Under the pieces are notes generated by a model, which saw only the letters and a list, made by a program, of their open reading frames with translations, did no database searches and was not told the DNA's origin. DNA of 15,373 nt from Motiliproteus sp036964625. GTDB taxonomy: Bacteria > Pseudomonadota > Gammaproteobacteria > Pseudomonadales > Balneatricaceae. A program made the position numbers and the translations under genes. This document shows positions 8,104 through 15,279 of the stretch, in pieces; the stretch's first letter is position 1; each line of letters opens with the position of its first letter. The stretch spans positions 1 through 15,373 of the forward strand of contig JBALTG010000111.1 of NCBI GenBank assembly GCA_036964625.1. Reading direction: 5' to 3'.

Positions 8104-9108
8104 ATGATAGCGTTTGACCCGCGTACTCTGATCGCCAATCTACCGTCATTAGACGTCGCCAGGCCGTCGGACTTTGGCGGTTATGCCGCCTTCTGCCGCT
8201 TCTACTCACTTGAGTTTGAGGGGCTGACGCGGTCGCAACACCTGGGCCTGATTGCGGTCGATGGTGAACAGATCGCGGTTCACCTGTTCCGCCCCCCCCA
8301 CCCTCGGGGCAGCCTGCTGATTGTGCATGGTTATCTGGATCATCACGGTCTGTATCGCCACCTGATCCGCTATGGCCTGGAACGCCATCTGAACGTGGTC
8401 TGTTTTGATCTTCCCGGGCACGGATTGTCGTCGGGAGCGCGTGCCTCGATCGGGGACTTTGAGCAGTATCAGAGGGTATTCCAAGCTCTGCTCGGCAAAC
8501 TCGGCGACTGGCAGCTCTGCCGCCCATTACATCTGCTGGGACAGAGCACCGGCGGCGCGATTATCAACCAGTTCTTATTGACGCAAACCAGAGCGGCTCA
8601 ATCCCCCAAGATCGATGGCCGGATCGCACTGCTGGCACCGCTGGTGCGTCCCGCTAGCTGGGCCGGGGTGCGTCTGGCATACGCACTGTTGAGTCGGTGG
8701 AAAAACGCCGTCAAGCGCGATTTTGCACCCAACAGCCACGATCCCGTGTTCAACGCCTTTCTGGCCCGTGATCCGCTGCAATCGACGCTGATCAGTACCG
8801 CCTGGGTGGGGGCCATGATCCGCTGGCTAGCGCTGTTTCAAGCGCTACCTGCGGCCGATTACCAGCCACTACTGGTTCAGGGACAGCAGGATGCGACGGT
8901 CGACTGGCGCTATAACCTACCCCTGTTGCAACAAAAATTCCCCCGGCTGAAAACCTTGCTGATCCCCGCCGCCAGACATCAGCTGGCCAACGAAACCGCA
9001 GCGATTCGCCAGCAGTATCTCGACTGGCTGGATCAACAGGGGTTCGGCCAATGCCCAGCACTGAAGACCACCAACAAAACGGAGTCAGACTTATGCCCCG
9101 GCTACTAG
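8104..9108 (+). CDS. Alpha/beta hydrolase (serine aminopeptidase S33 / lysophospholipase-like)
   Basis: This 334-residue protein has an alpha/beta hydrolase fold without a signal peptide. LLIVHGYLDHHGLY (71-84) is the oxyanion-side HG motif and FDLPGHGLSSG (101-111) is typical of the Hydrolase_4 family (PldB/monoglyceride-lipase-like). The nucleophile elbow is GQSTG (146-150, Ser148), and Asp263 (QQDATVD) and His292 (ARHQLAN) are the likely rest of the triad. An ester or acyl-glycerol substrate is probable, but the sequence does not fix it. The ATG lies only 17 bases after the fba terminator T-run and has no clear Shine-Dalgarno; expression may depend on terminator read-through or on a promoter overlapping it. 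The 3' end overlaps the next reading frame by 16 bases, suggesting translational coupling. A start further downstream cannot be excluded. Confidence 0.85.
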   Translation: MIAFDPRTLIANLPSLDVARPSDFGGYAAFCRFYSLEFEGLTRSQHLGLIAVDGEQIAVHLFRPPHPRGSLLIVHGYLDHHGLYRHLIRYGLERHLNVVCFDLPGHGLSSGARASIGDFEQYQRVFQALLGKLGDWQLCRPLHLLGQSTGGAIINQFLLTQTRAAQSPKIDGRIALLAPLVRPASWAGVRLAYALLSRWKNAVKRDFAPNSHDPVFNAFLARDPLQSTLISTAWVGAMIRWLALFQALPAADYQPLLVQGQQDATVDWRYNLPLLQQKFPRLKTLLIPAARHQLANETAAIRQQYLDWLDQQGFGQCPALKTTNKTESDLCPGY

Positions 9109-9547
9109 TTGTCGCTCACGCCCCTTCAGACAATATTCGGCGTCTTCGCGACGCGGTACTGAGCGGTGCCAACCACCCCGACATCGACGTCGAGGTGATC
9201 TATAAAGCGCCGCTAGAGGCGGATGCCGCGGATGTACTGGCCGCAGATGCAATCCTGCTCGGAACACCAGAGAATTTTGCCTACATGAGTGGCGCGCTGA
9301 AGGATTCGATCGCATCTACTATCCCTGCCTGGAGCAAAAACAGGGCCTGCCCTACGCCCTGTTTATCCGCGCGGGCAATGACGGTCAGGGCGCCAAAAGT
9401 AGCATCGAAAAAATCGTCACCGGACTACGCTGGAAAGCAGTACAGGCACCGCTGATTATGCGCGGTCCGTTTCAGGAAGGGTTTATCACTGAGTGCGAAG
9501 AGTTGGGCATGACCCTGGCGGCGGGGTTGGAAGCAGGGATCTATTAA
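9093..9547 (+). pseudogene. Frameshifted flavodoxin-like / NADPH-dependent FMN reductase family protein
   Basis: From the ATG at 9093 (GGAG at 9081-9084 upstream) the frame reads MPRLLVVAHAPSDNIRRL... and LLGTPENFAYMSGALKD, the flavin-binding part of a flavodoxin-fold reductase. After 9305 the frame turns to unrelated residues and stops at 9453-9455. A different frame from 9308 continues the family sequence as DRIYYPCLEQKQGLPYALFI, then RAGNDGQGAKSSIEKIV, and ends GLEAGIY before a TAA at 9545-9547. The join expected from the family is GALKD-FF-DRIYY, so four bases (or one) appear to be missing at 9305/9306 in a TTCTTC-like run. The intact protein would have about 153 residues. Because the second part looks fully conserved, the break is recent or is a sequencing error. 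It overlaps the preceding hydrolase gene by 16 bp, so the two were probably coupled. Confidence 0.82.
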
Positions 9548-9666
9548 CTTATGCGGGTTGGCATTTATTCCACCAATGCTTAGTAAGGAGCAAACTGCGT
9601 CGGGCTAAAGCCCAACCCACAAAAGACACTGAGCTATTGCATGACCCATGTCGGGCAGAAGCCCGA
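9548..9666. repeat. REP-like hairpins between convergent genes
   Basis: GTCGGGCTAAAGCCC (9599-9613) and GTCGGGCAGAAGCCC (9650-9664) match at 13 of 15 bases, 51 bp apart; each folds with a GGGC/GCCC stem. The second forms a perfect 6-bp stem TCGGGC/GCCCGA with an AGAA loop, ending exactly at the stop codon of the minus-strand transporter. GGGTTGG (about 9554) could also pair with CCAACCC (about 9611). None has a clear T-run, so they resemble scattered palindromic repeats that may act as weak bidirectional terminators or 3'-end protectors. Confidence 0.5.
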
Positions 9667-11136
9667 TTAACGGAACGATTCAACCAGCGCGGGAATCCCC
9701 GGCAACATGCCTACCGAGGCCATCACTACCCCCAGTACGATGAAAGTGATCAACGGAATGATCCAACGGTCCAGGTGCGCCAGGGTACTGCCGCGCTCCT
9801 TATCACCGATAAGCCCCAGGTTATCGAGCAGCATGGTCAATGACCAACCAAACACCGGGTTAACGAAGGCCGAAGCAAACATCACGATGCCCGCCGACTG
9901 TGACGTCTTGGCATCGCGAGTCATCTGCATACCGGCTTCCAGCAGCGGCAGGAACACCCCGACCAGCAGTGCCACCCGCAGTACCGGCGGCCATACCGCC
10001 AGATCCATCGGATAGCCCCACAGTGCCGCGACCACACATAACACACCGGTCAGCACGGCGCCGGCTGGAATCGGCCGTTTGGCGATCGCCGCGGGAATCA
10101 TATAAGTGCCCCAGGAGGATGCCAGGTTGCCACCGCCCAGCGTGCTGCCGACCATCTGCCGAACGGACGCCACGGCCATCGTATCATCGACGTTCATCAA
10201 CACCTTGTTCGCTTTATCCGGGTAGTTGAGCTCCTGGAATACGCGGTGACCGAGGAAATCCGGCGACCACATCGCAACCGCCAGCACCGCAAAAGGGGTC
10301 ACCGCGATAAAGTGATGCAACTCCGGCCAGCCCATATTCCAGCCGGTGGACTCACCCCACCAATAAGTCGGGCTCAGGTTCGGGATACCCGGCTCGGTGA
10401 CGAACTCAAACGGCGCCCCCAGCAGCAGCGCAATCGCCAACGCGATGCCTGATCCCAGCGGAATCGACAACCAACGCATCTTAATCCGGGCCAGAAAAGC
10501 GTACATCAGCACCGTACTGAGAATCACCGCAAAGGCGACATAGCCCATGCCGATACCGTCCGCCCACTTGAACAGCGCACCCACTTGACTGATCATCCCG
10601 ACCGCGCCCAGATAGATCAGCAGACCGCCCCGCACCCCCTCACCGGTGAGCGTCATCAGCTTGCTGCCGCCCTTGGTCACACTGAGAATCAGGCCGAACA
10701 CCCCTACCATGATTCCGAGCGCCAGTGGATGGCCTCCGGAGGCCACGATTAGCGGAATCATCGGGATCATCGGACCATGCGTACCCGCAAGATTGGCATT
10801 GGGATTGAGCACGCCGGAGAACAGGATCACGAACAGGATCGCGGCGATCAACATCTCAAAGCGGACGTTTTCGATCACAAACTCGGGCGCTAAACCCAGC
10901 GGACCCGCAAACGCCGCCACGACTGCGGCGACCATCACGATCTTACCAATCGTTGCGGCTATGGCCGGTACCAAATCTTCATACTCGAAGTGGTAATCAC
11001 GGAAAGGCAGGTTAATGCCCCAGCGCTTAGGCGACATGATGGTTAACTCATGCTCCAGATAGTGCGCTCGGCTTTCAAACGATTTGCTGGGTCTGCGCTG
11101 TGACTTGTAGGTCGCGTCAGTTTTATGATGGCTCAA
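9667..11136 (-). CDS. DUF3360-type multi-pass membrane transporter
   Basis: This 489-residue integral membrane protein resembles the DUF3360 family of marine gammaproteobacteria, which I place by general features near the SulP/NCS2-like permeases. Its substrate is unknown to me. A hydrophilic N-terminus (1-52, with FESRAHYLEHELTIMSPKRW) precedes about 11-12 hydrophobic segments, from roughly residue 57 to 480. Conserved-looking loops are NPNANLAGTHGPMIPMIP (111-128), MWSPDFLGHRVFQELNYP (289-306) and GGGNLASSWGTYMIPAA (334-350); the polar motifs within helices could form the substrate site, as in the two inverted halves of NCS2/SulP carriers. The start is TTG at 11136 with GAGG seven bases upstream. 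The first ATG (residue 34) would delete the conserved-looking N-terminal segment. The gene stands alone and converges on the broken reductase gene. Confidence 0.75.
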   Translation of the reverse strand: MSHHKTDATYKSQRRPSKSFESRAHYLEHELTIMSPKRWGINLPFRDYHFEYEDLVPAIAATIGKIVMVAAVVAAFAGPLGLAPEFVIENVRFEMLIAAILFVILFSGVLNPNANLAGTHGPMIPMIPLIVASGGHPLALGIMVGVFGLILSVTKGGSKLMTLTGEGVRGGLLIYLGAVGMISQVGALFKWADGIGMGYVAFAVILSTVLMYAFLARIKMRWLSIPLGSGIALAIALLLGAPFEFVTEPGIPNLSPTYWWGESTGWNMGWPELHHFIAVTPFAVLAVAMWSPDFLGHRVFQELNYPDKANKVLMNVDDTMAVASVRQMVGSTLGGGNLASSWGTYMIPAAIAKRPIPAGAVLTGVLCVVAALWGYPMDLAVWPPVLRVALLVGVFLPLLEAGMQMTRDAKTSQSAGIVMFASAFVNPVFGWSLTMLLDNLGLIGDKERGSTLAHLDRWIIPLITFIVLGVVMASVGMLPGIPALVESFR

Positions 11137-11280
11137 AGGGCTGCCTCTCTGTGCTAGACGGTATCAGTAGAAGCGGGCTACAGCGCTGCCTCTATTTTGC
11201 TGCGATGCAGCGTATAGAATCCCGATTCCGGCCACCATCCGACGTACGTCTTTACGACCTAAGTAGTTGACTTGTCTTTT
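11137..11280 (-). promoter_or_regulatory. Upstream region of the DUF3360 gene
   Basis: This stretch lies between the transporter start and the REPIN-like repeats and should contain the transporter promoter. On the minus strand a TATACG lies near 11214 but without a good -35 box. A perfect 10-bp palindrome, GACGTACGTC (11241-11250), and a small hairpin, GCTGC-GAT-GCAGC (about 11199-11211), are present. Either could be a regulator site; I cannot assign one. Confidence 0.3.
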
Positions 11281-11370
11281 TTAGTGCGACAACGGCGAAG
11301 AGATCGCCTGCAGGCAGGCTCCCACGGCGTGATCGGTGTAGATCTTGTGGGAGCCGGGCTCCCGGCGATC
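11281..11370. repeat. REPIN-like repeat, copy 1
   Basis: Two 24-bp REP-like arms face each other: 11302-11325 (GATCGCCTGC...CTCCCAC) and 11347-11370 (GTGGGAGCC...GGCGATC). Each arm has its own hairpin: GCCTGC/GCAGGC in the left arm and GCCGGG/CCCGGC in the right, with two-base loops and flanking GTGGGA and GAT in each. The arrangement resembles the REPINs of Pseudomonas, which are moved by a RAYT (REP-associated tyrosine transposase) encoded elsewhere. The unit is about 89% identical to the next copy, 100 bp away. Confidence 0.8.
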
Positions 11371-11380
11371 TTGTAATTCT

Positions 11381-11470
11381 TTAGCACAGCAACGGTGAAG
11401 AGATCGCCTGCAGGCAGGCTCCCACTGTGTGATCTGTGTGGACCTTGTGGGAGCCGGGCTCCCGGCGATC
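11381..11470. repeat. REPIN-like repeat, copy 2
   Basis: This copy repeats 11281-11370 at an offset of exactly 100 bp. The REP arms (11402-11425 and 11447-11470) are identical to those of copy 1, and all 10 differences I count over 90 bp lie outside the arms. Conserved arms with a drifting spacer are expected of REPINs. Confidence 0.8.
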
Positions 11471-11532
11471 ATCCTGTACATCGCCGCTTCTGCGCATCCA
11501 TGCGCCCGCGGCATACCGTACATCCTGTACAT
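11470..11532. repeat. Direct repeat CATCCTGTACAT flanking 39 bp
   Basis: CATCCTGTACAT occurs at 11470-11481 and 11521-11532, 51 bp apart, and each contains the palindrome TGTACA or most of it. A shorter relative (ACCGTACAT) immediately precedes the second copy. The pair sits between the second REPIN-like repeat and the serA terminator and may be part of the same kind of repeat accretion. Confidence 0.5.
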
Positions 11533-11558
11533 AAAAAACCGGAGCCTGGCTCCGGTTT
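11533..11558 (-). terminator. Rho-independent terminator of serA
   Basis: Read on the minus strand, AAACCGGAG, a CCAGG loop and CTCCGGTTT form a 9-bp stem followed by a run of T (complement of 11538-11533) and then ATG. It begins 37 bases after the serA stop codon. This is a standard intrinsic terminator. Confidence 0.92.
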
Positions 11559-11595
11559 AGACGTGCTGCTAATGCCGCTTAGTTAGGACGCAGAC

Positions 11596-12828
11596 TTAGA
11601 ACAGCACCCGGCAACGGATCGTTCCGGCAACCTGCTTCAACTGCTTGACCGCCAGTTTGCTGTGTTCGGCATCGATGTCCATCACCACATAACCGACCTT
11701 GTCGTTGGTCTGCAGGTACTGGCCACTGATGTTGATGTTGTGGTCGGAGAACACCTGGTTAATCGCAGTCAAGACGCCCGGCACGTTGGCATGGATGTGC
11801 AGCAGGCGATGCTTGCCAGGATGCGCGGGGAGCGCCACTTCGGGGAAGTTGACCGAGGTGATGGACGAACCGTTATCGGAGTACTTAACCAGTTTCTCTG
11901 CGACTTCAAAACCGATATTCTCCTGCGCCTCCAGGGTGCTGCCCCCCACATGCGGGGTGAGGATGACATTGTCGAATTCGCGTAGCGGTGAGATAAACTC
12001 TTCGCTGTTGGACTTGGGCTCAACCGGGAACACATCGATCGCGGCACCCAACAATTTGTCGGTACGCAGGGTGTCACAGAGCGCATCGATATCGATCACG
12101 GTGCCGCGCGCGGCGTTGATCAGGATGCTGCCGGGTTTCATCTGCGCCAGCTGCTCAGCGCCGATCATATTCTTGGTGGTGGCGTTTTCGGGTACATGCA
12201 GGGTAACAATGTCACTCTGCTCAAACAGCGCCTGCATCGAAGCGACCTGGTAGGCGTTACCCAGTGGCAATTTAGTGATGACATCGTAGAAGCACACCTC
12301 CATACCTAAAGATTCCGCCATCACACTGAGCTGCGAACCGATGCTGCCGTAACCGATGATCCCCAGCTTCTTGCCGCGGATCTCGTAAGATTTAGCCGCC
12401 GATTTACTCCACACGCCGCGGTGGGCTTTGGCGTTTTTCTCGGCCACGCCCCGCAGCAGGATGATCGCCTCGGCCAGCACCAGCTCGGCCACGCTGCGGG
12501 TGTTGGAGAAGGGGGCGTTGAATACGGTAATGCCCAGCTCGATCGCAGCCTGCAGATCAACCTGGTTGGTACCGATGCAGAAACAACCAACCGCCAGCAG
12601 CTTGTCCGCTGCCTGCAGCACCCGGGCATTCAATTTGGTCGCGGAGCGGATGCCAACAAAATGCGCGTCCTTGATCCGCTTGATCAGCTCCTCTTCGGGC
12701 AGTGCCTTCTCGAGGTAATCGATGTTGGTGTAACCGGACGCCTTGAGTGTATCGACGGCGGACTGGTGCACCCCTTCCAGCAGCAGGAACTTTATTTTGC
12801 TTTTACCCAGTGACGTACTCTTGCTCAT
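11596..12828 (-). CDS. serA: D-3-phosphoglycerate dehydrogenase with ACT domain
   Basis: SerA oxidises 3-phosphoglycerate to 3-phosphohydroxypyruvate with NAD, the committed step of serine synthesis. The 410 residues match the E. coli-type enzyme exactly in length. A substrate-binding domain (from about residue 12) is split by the Rossmann domain with GYGSIG (159-164). Catalytic residues are Arg241 (NAARGTV), Glu270 (FPVEP) and His293 (TPHVGGST). The C-terminal ACT domain (about 340-410, RLLHIHANVPGVLTAINQVF) carries His346, Asn348 and Asn366 at positions that align with the serine-binding residues of E. coli SerA, so feedback inhibition by serine is likely. The ATG at 12828 follows a rather distant GAGG (about 11 bases). 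The gene is alone on its transcript: terminator downstream, LysR gene upstream in the same direction across 137 bp. Confidence 0.96.
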   Translation of the reverse strand: MSKSTSLGKSKIKFLLLEGVHQSAVDTLKASGYTNIDYLEKALPEEELIKRIKDAHFVGIRSATKLNARVLQAADKLLAVGCFCIGTNQVDLQAAIELGITVFNAPFSNTRSVAELVLAEAIILLRGVAEKNAKAHRGVWSKSAAKSYEIRGKKLGIIGYGSIGSQLSVMAESLGMEVCFYDVITKLPLGNAYQVASMQALFEQSDIVTLHVPENATTKNMIGAEQLAQMKPGSILINAARGTVIDIDALCDTLRTDKLLGAAIDVFPVEPKSNSEEFISPLREFDNVILTPHVGGSTLEAQENIGFEVAEKLVKYSDNGSSITSVNFPEVALPAHPGKHRLLHIHANVPGVLTAINQVFSDHNINISGQYLQTNDKVGYVVMDIDAEHSKLAVKQLKQVAGTIRCRVLF

Positions 12829-12965
12829 GGCGGCAACAACCTCGACCTAATCTGTGGTATCAACCCAAAACGGGCGGCAATCATAGCATAAAGTGTGTAC
12901 GCTTCTGCGCCGCACAGCGCCGTATTGGGGTGAAATCTTGGCACGTCAGCGTGAATCTGACTCAT

Positions 12966-13865
12966 TCACTGAGGATCTTCCGGACGTGATCCTGGCTGCG
13001 CATGGCTCAATAGAAACTGTACAAACTGACGATCGGCATGCGCCAGATAACCACCGCGTTTCCAGGCGATGCACAGATCCAGCCACACCGGTTCGGCAAA
13101 CGAGCGCGCCACCAGCCCCGGATCATCTTCGACCACCATGTTTAAAAAGGTGGTAATGCCAAAGCCTTTGCGCACGATCGAGCGAATCAGCGGGATCAGG
13201 TTGGTCTCGAACTCAATCTGCAGCTGATTACCACTGCGTTGCGCCAGCCGGTCGATATACTCGCGGTGAAAATAACCCGGCTTAAACAGCACCAGGGGTT
13301 CAGCAAAGAACTCATCGAAAGTCACCTGCTGCTGCATAGCAAAGGGGTGATCGGTGGGCATACAGACCACCATCTCTTCACGCAGGAACAGTTCGGCCTC
13401 TAACTGTTCGGGCAGCTGGTCACGCACGATGATCCCCAGGTCCAGCTCGCCGGTATCGATCATCCGCTGGATATCACGGGTACCGGCCTCTTCGACCCGC
13501 AGTTTGAGTGCGGGATAGCGCTGTTTGAACACCATCAACAGCTCGGGAAAGTAGTAGCTGCCGAGCATACTGGGGATGCCGATCCGCACCTCGCCTTTAC
13601 GCAGCCCTTTGAGCTCATCCATCTCCAGCTGGGCCTGATCCAGCGCGACCAGCACCCGCTCTGCGTGCCCCAGCAACACCGTACCTTCGGAGGTCAGGCT
13701 GATCTGTTTATCCCGGCGGTGAAACAGCAACAGGTCCAGCTCCTGCTCCAGCTTGCGTACCGCAATACTGACCGCTGGTTGCGCCATCTGCAGTACGGCC
13801 GCGGCTCGGGTAAAGCTGCCCTGCCGGGCCACCTGATAAAAGATCCGCAGTTTGCGGCTATCCAT
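12966..13865 (-). CDS. LysR-family transcriptional regulator
   Basis: This 299-residue protein has the usual LysR layout. Residues 1-60 form the winged helix-turn-helix (MDSRKLRIFYQVARQGSFTR, then AAAVLQMAQPAVSIAVRKLEQ), a linker helix follows to about residue 90, and a periplasmic-binding-protein-like effector domain (VRIGIPSMLGSYYFPELL onward, with LDLGIIVRDQL) occupies the rest. The effector is unknown. The ATG at 13865 has AGGTG about six bases upstream. It is divergent from the MFS transporter gene across a 161-bp spacer, a standard layout in which the regulator controls the neighbour and itself; E. coli ynfL/ynfM has the same arrangement. It could also influence serA downstream, but serA most likely has its own promoter. 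Confidence 0.9.
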   Translation of the reverse strand: MDSRKLRIFYQVARQGSFTRAAAVLQMAQPAVSIAVRKLEQELDLLLFHRRDKQISLTSEGTVLLGHAERVLVALDQAQLEMDELKGLRKGEVRIGIPSMLGSYYFPELLMVFKQRYPALKLRVEEAGTRDIQRMIDTGELDLGIIVRDQLPEQLEAELFLREEMVVCMPTDHPFAMQQQVTFDEFFAEPLVLFKPGYFHREYIDRLAQRSGNQLQIEFETNLIPLIRSIVRKGFGITTFLNMVVEDDPGLVARSFAEPVWLDLCIAWKRGGYLAHADRQFVQFLLSHAQPGSRPEDPQ

Positions 13866-13916
13866 TGCAACACCTGTTCGTTTCGAAGCGCTTTTAGCAG
13901 ATCATATCATTTCGTT

Positions 13917-13952
13917 ATCAACCTCATATTGATTATATATTTTTGATATCAA
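13917..13952. promoter_or_regulatory. Candidate LysR operator / divergent promoter region
   Basis: The lysR-MFS spacer is AT-rich and holds ATCAA-N7-TTGAT (13917-13933) and then the palindrome TTGATATCAA (13943-13952). TTGAT at 13929 and ATCAA at 13948 also form a longer inverted pair. LysR regulators typically bind dyads with a T-N11-A core, so this is the most likely operator and overlaps the probable promoters. The assignment rests on pattern and position only. Confidence 0.5.
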
Positions 13953-14026
13953 CGCGCCACTGTTAGAGTCCCTGTCTCCGCTATCCTCTCCAATACCATC
14001 CCCCATACCCACGCAGATACGTAACC

Positions 14027-15232
14027 ATGATTGAAGCTGGCAGCCCTGCTTACTACCGCGCCACCCTGGCACTCTGCCTGGGCTCCTTTATCGTGTTCGC
14101 CAATCTCTATATCACCCAGCCGCTGTTTCCACTGCTGCGTGAGCTGTTTGATCTCAGCGCACTGCAAGCGACCTGGTCGCTGTCACTGGCGATGCTGACT
14201 CTGGGGGTGTCTCTACTGCTCTATGGGCCGCTCTCCGATGCCCTGGGACGGCGCCGGATCATGCTGCTGACCCTCGCGAGTGCCAGCGCGCTAACGCTGT
14301 TGATGCCGCTGCTGGACAGTTATACGGGGCTGCTTGGATTACGGATGCTGCAAGGACTGCTGCTGGGTGGCGTGCCGGCCATCGCGATCGCTTATATGGG
14401 CGACGAGTTCGAACCCCCTGCGCTACTCCTGGCGGTCGGGCTGTATATCAGCGCCAATAGCCTCGGTGGCATCAGTGGCCGGTTGATCGGGGGAGGCATG
14501 ACCGACCTGGCGGGCTGGCAGTCGGCTTTTTATCTGGTGGGCGGATTAAGCCTGCTAGGCGTGGCGCTATTTGCCAAACTGCTACCGCCGTCGCAGCAGT
14601 TTCAACCCCGGCCGCTGCGACTGGGCAGCATGGTCGCGGATCTGGCGGCTCACCTGAAGAATCCGTTGCTACTACTCGCCTATCTGATTGGCGGTCTCAA
14701 TTTCTTTATCTTCTCCAACCAATACAGCTATATCACCTACGTGCTCAGTGATAGTCCGTTTCATCTGTCCTCGACCTGGCTGGGGCTGCTGTTTCTAACG
14801 TACCTAACCGGCACCTTCAGCTCGGCGCTGTCCGGCACGCTCAGCCTGCGCTACTCACCACCGCTGTGCATGCTCGGCGGTATTCTGATGCTGATGCTGG
14901 GCACCCTGCTCACCCTGAATCAGACCCTACCCGGGATCATCGGTGGCTTGCTGATCAACAGCTTTGGCTTCTTTATCTGCCACTCGATCTGCAGCGCCTG
15001 GGTCAACCGGCATGCAGAACGGGCACGGGCCAGTGCCTCATCGCTGTATCTGCTGTTTTATTATCTGGGCGCCAGCGTCGGTGGGTTTTATCTGGATCCG
15101 TTCTGGCAAGCCGCCCGCTGGCCGGGTGTGGTACTGGGGTCGCTACTGGTACTGCTGCTCACCGCCGCACTGGCGCTCAGGCTGTATTACCGGCAACAGA
15201 CTCTCGCGACAGCCACTCCCAGGCCTGCGTAA
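14027..15232 (+). CDS. MFS transporter, YnfM-like (DHA1-type efflux)
   Basis: This 401-residue inner-membrane protein of the major facilitator superfamily has about 12 hydrophobic segments and no signal peptide. The loop 2-3 motif A is GPLSDALGRRR (67-77). NLYITQPLFPLL, AYMGDEF, GLYISANSLGGISGRLI, YLTGTFSS and ASSLYLLFYYLGASVGG follow the pattern of E. coli YnfM (LYCVQPILPVL, GLYISGNSIGGMSGRLI, SSLYLFSYYLGSS). The family is drug/metabolite:H+ antiport; the substrate is not evident. There is no clear Shine-Dalgarno before the ATG at 14027, so initiation may be weak. It is divergent from a LysR gene that probably regulates it. The last ~31 codons are duplicated just downstream. Confidence 0.88.
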   Translation: MIEAGSPAYYRATLALCLGSFIVFANLYITQPLFPLLRELFDLSALQATWSLSLAMLTLGVSLLLYGPLSDALGRRRIMLLTLASASALTLLMPLLDSYTGLLGLRMLQGLLLGGVPAIAIAYMGDEFEPPALLLAVGLYISANSLGGISGRLIGGGMTDLAGWQSAFYLVGGLSLLGVALFAKLLPPSQQFQPRPLRLGSMVADLAAHLKNPLLLLAYLIGGLNFFIFSNQYSYITYVLSDSPFHLSSTWLGLLFLTYLTGTFSSALSGTLSLRYSPPLCMLGGILMLMLGTLLTLNQTLPGIIGGLLINSFGFFICHSICSAWVNRHAERARASASSLYLLFYYLGASVGGFYLDPFWQAARWPGVVLGSLLVLLLTAALALRLYYRQQTLATATPRPA

Positions 15233-15279
15233 CCAAGTTCAGATCGAAGTAAAGTACTGCACCTCACCATGACTGAAGC

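Noticed and set aside
9051..9455. 134-residue intact protein from an upstream ATG at 9051
   Set aside because: The family-like start is the ATG at 9093 with GGAG upstream, and the residues after 9305 are out-of-frame sequence; a frameshifted gene explains both.
11281..11532. 83-codon minus-strand open frame across the REPIN-like repeats
   Set aside because: The frame is made of the repeats themselves (QWEPACRRS and similar), with no independent evidence of coding.
12829..12965. Small gene between serA and lysR
   Set aside because: Open frames here run into neighbouring genes in wrong frames and lack a ribosome-binding site; the 137-bp stretch more likely holds the serA promoter (a TATGCTATGAT-like stretch on the minus strand).
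14866..15252. Alternative-frame open frame inside the MFS gene
   Set aside because: It overlaps the C-terminal half of the transporter, whose membrane segments and YnfM-like motifs continue through this region.
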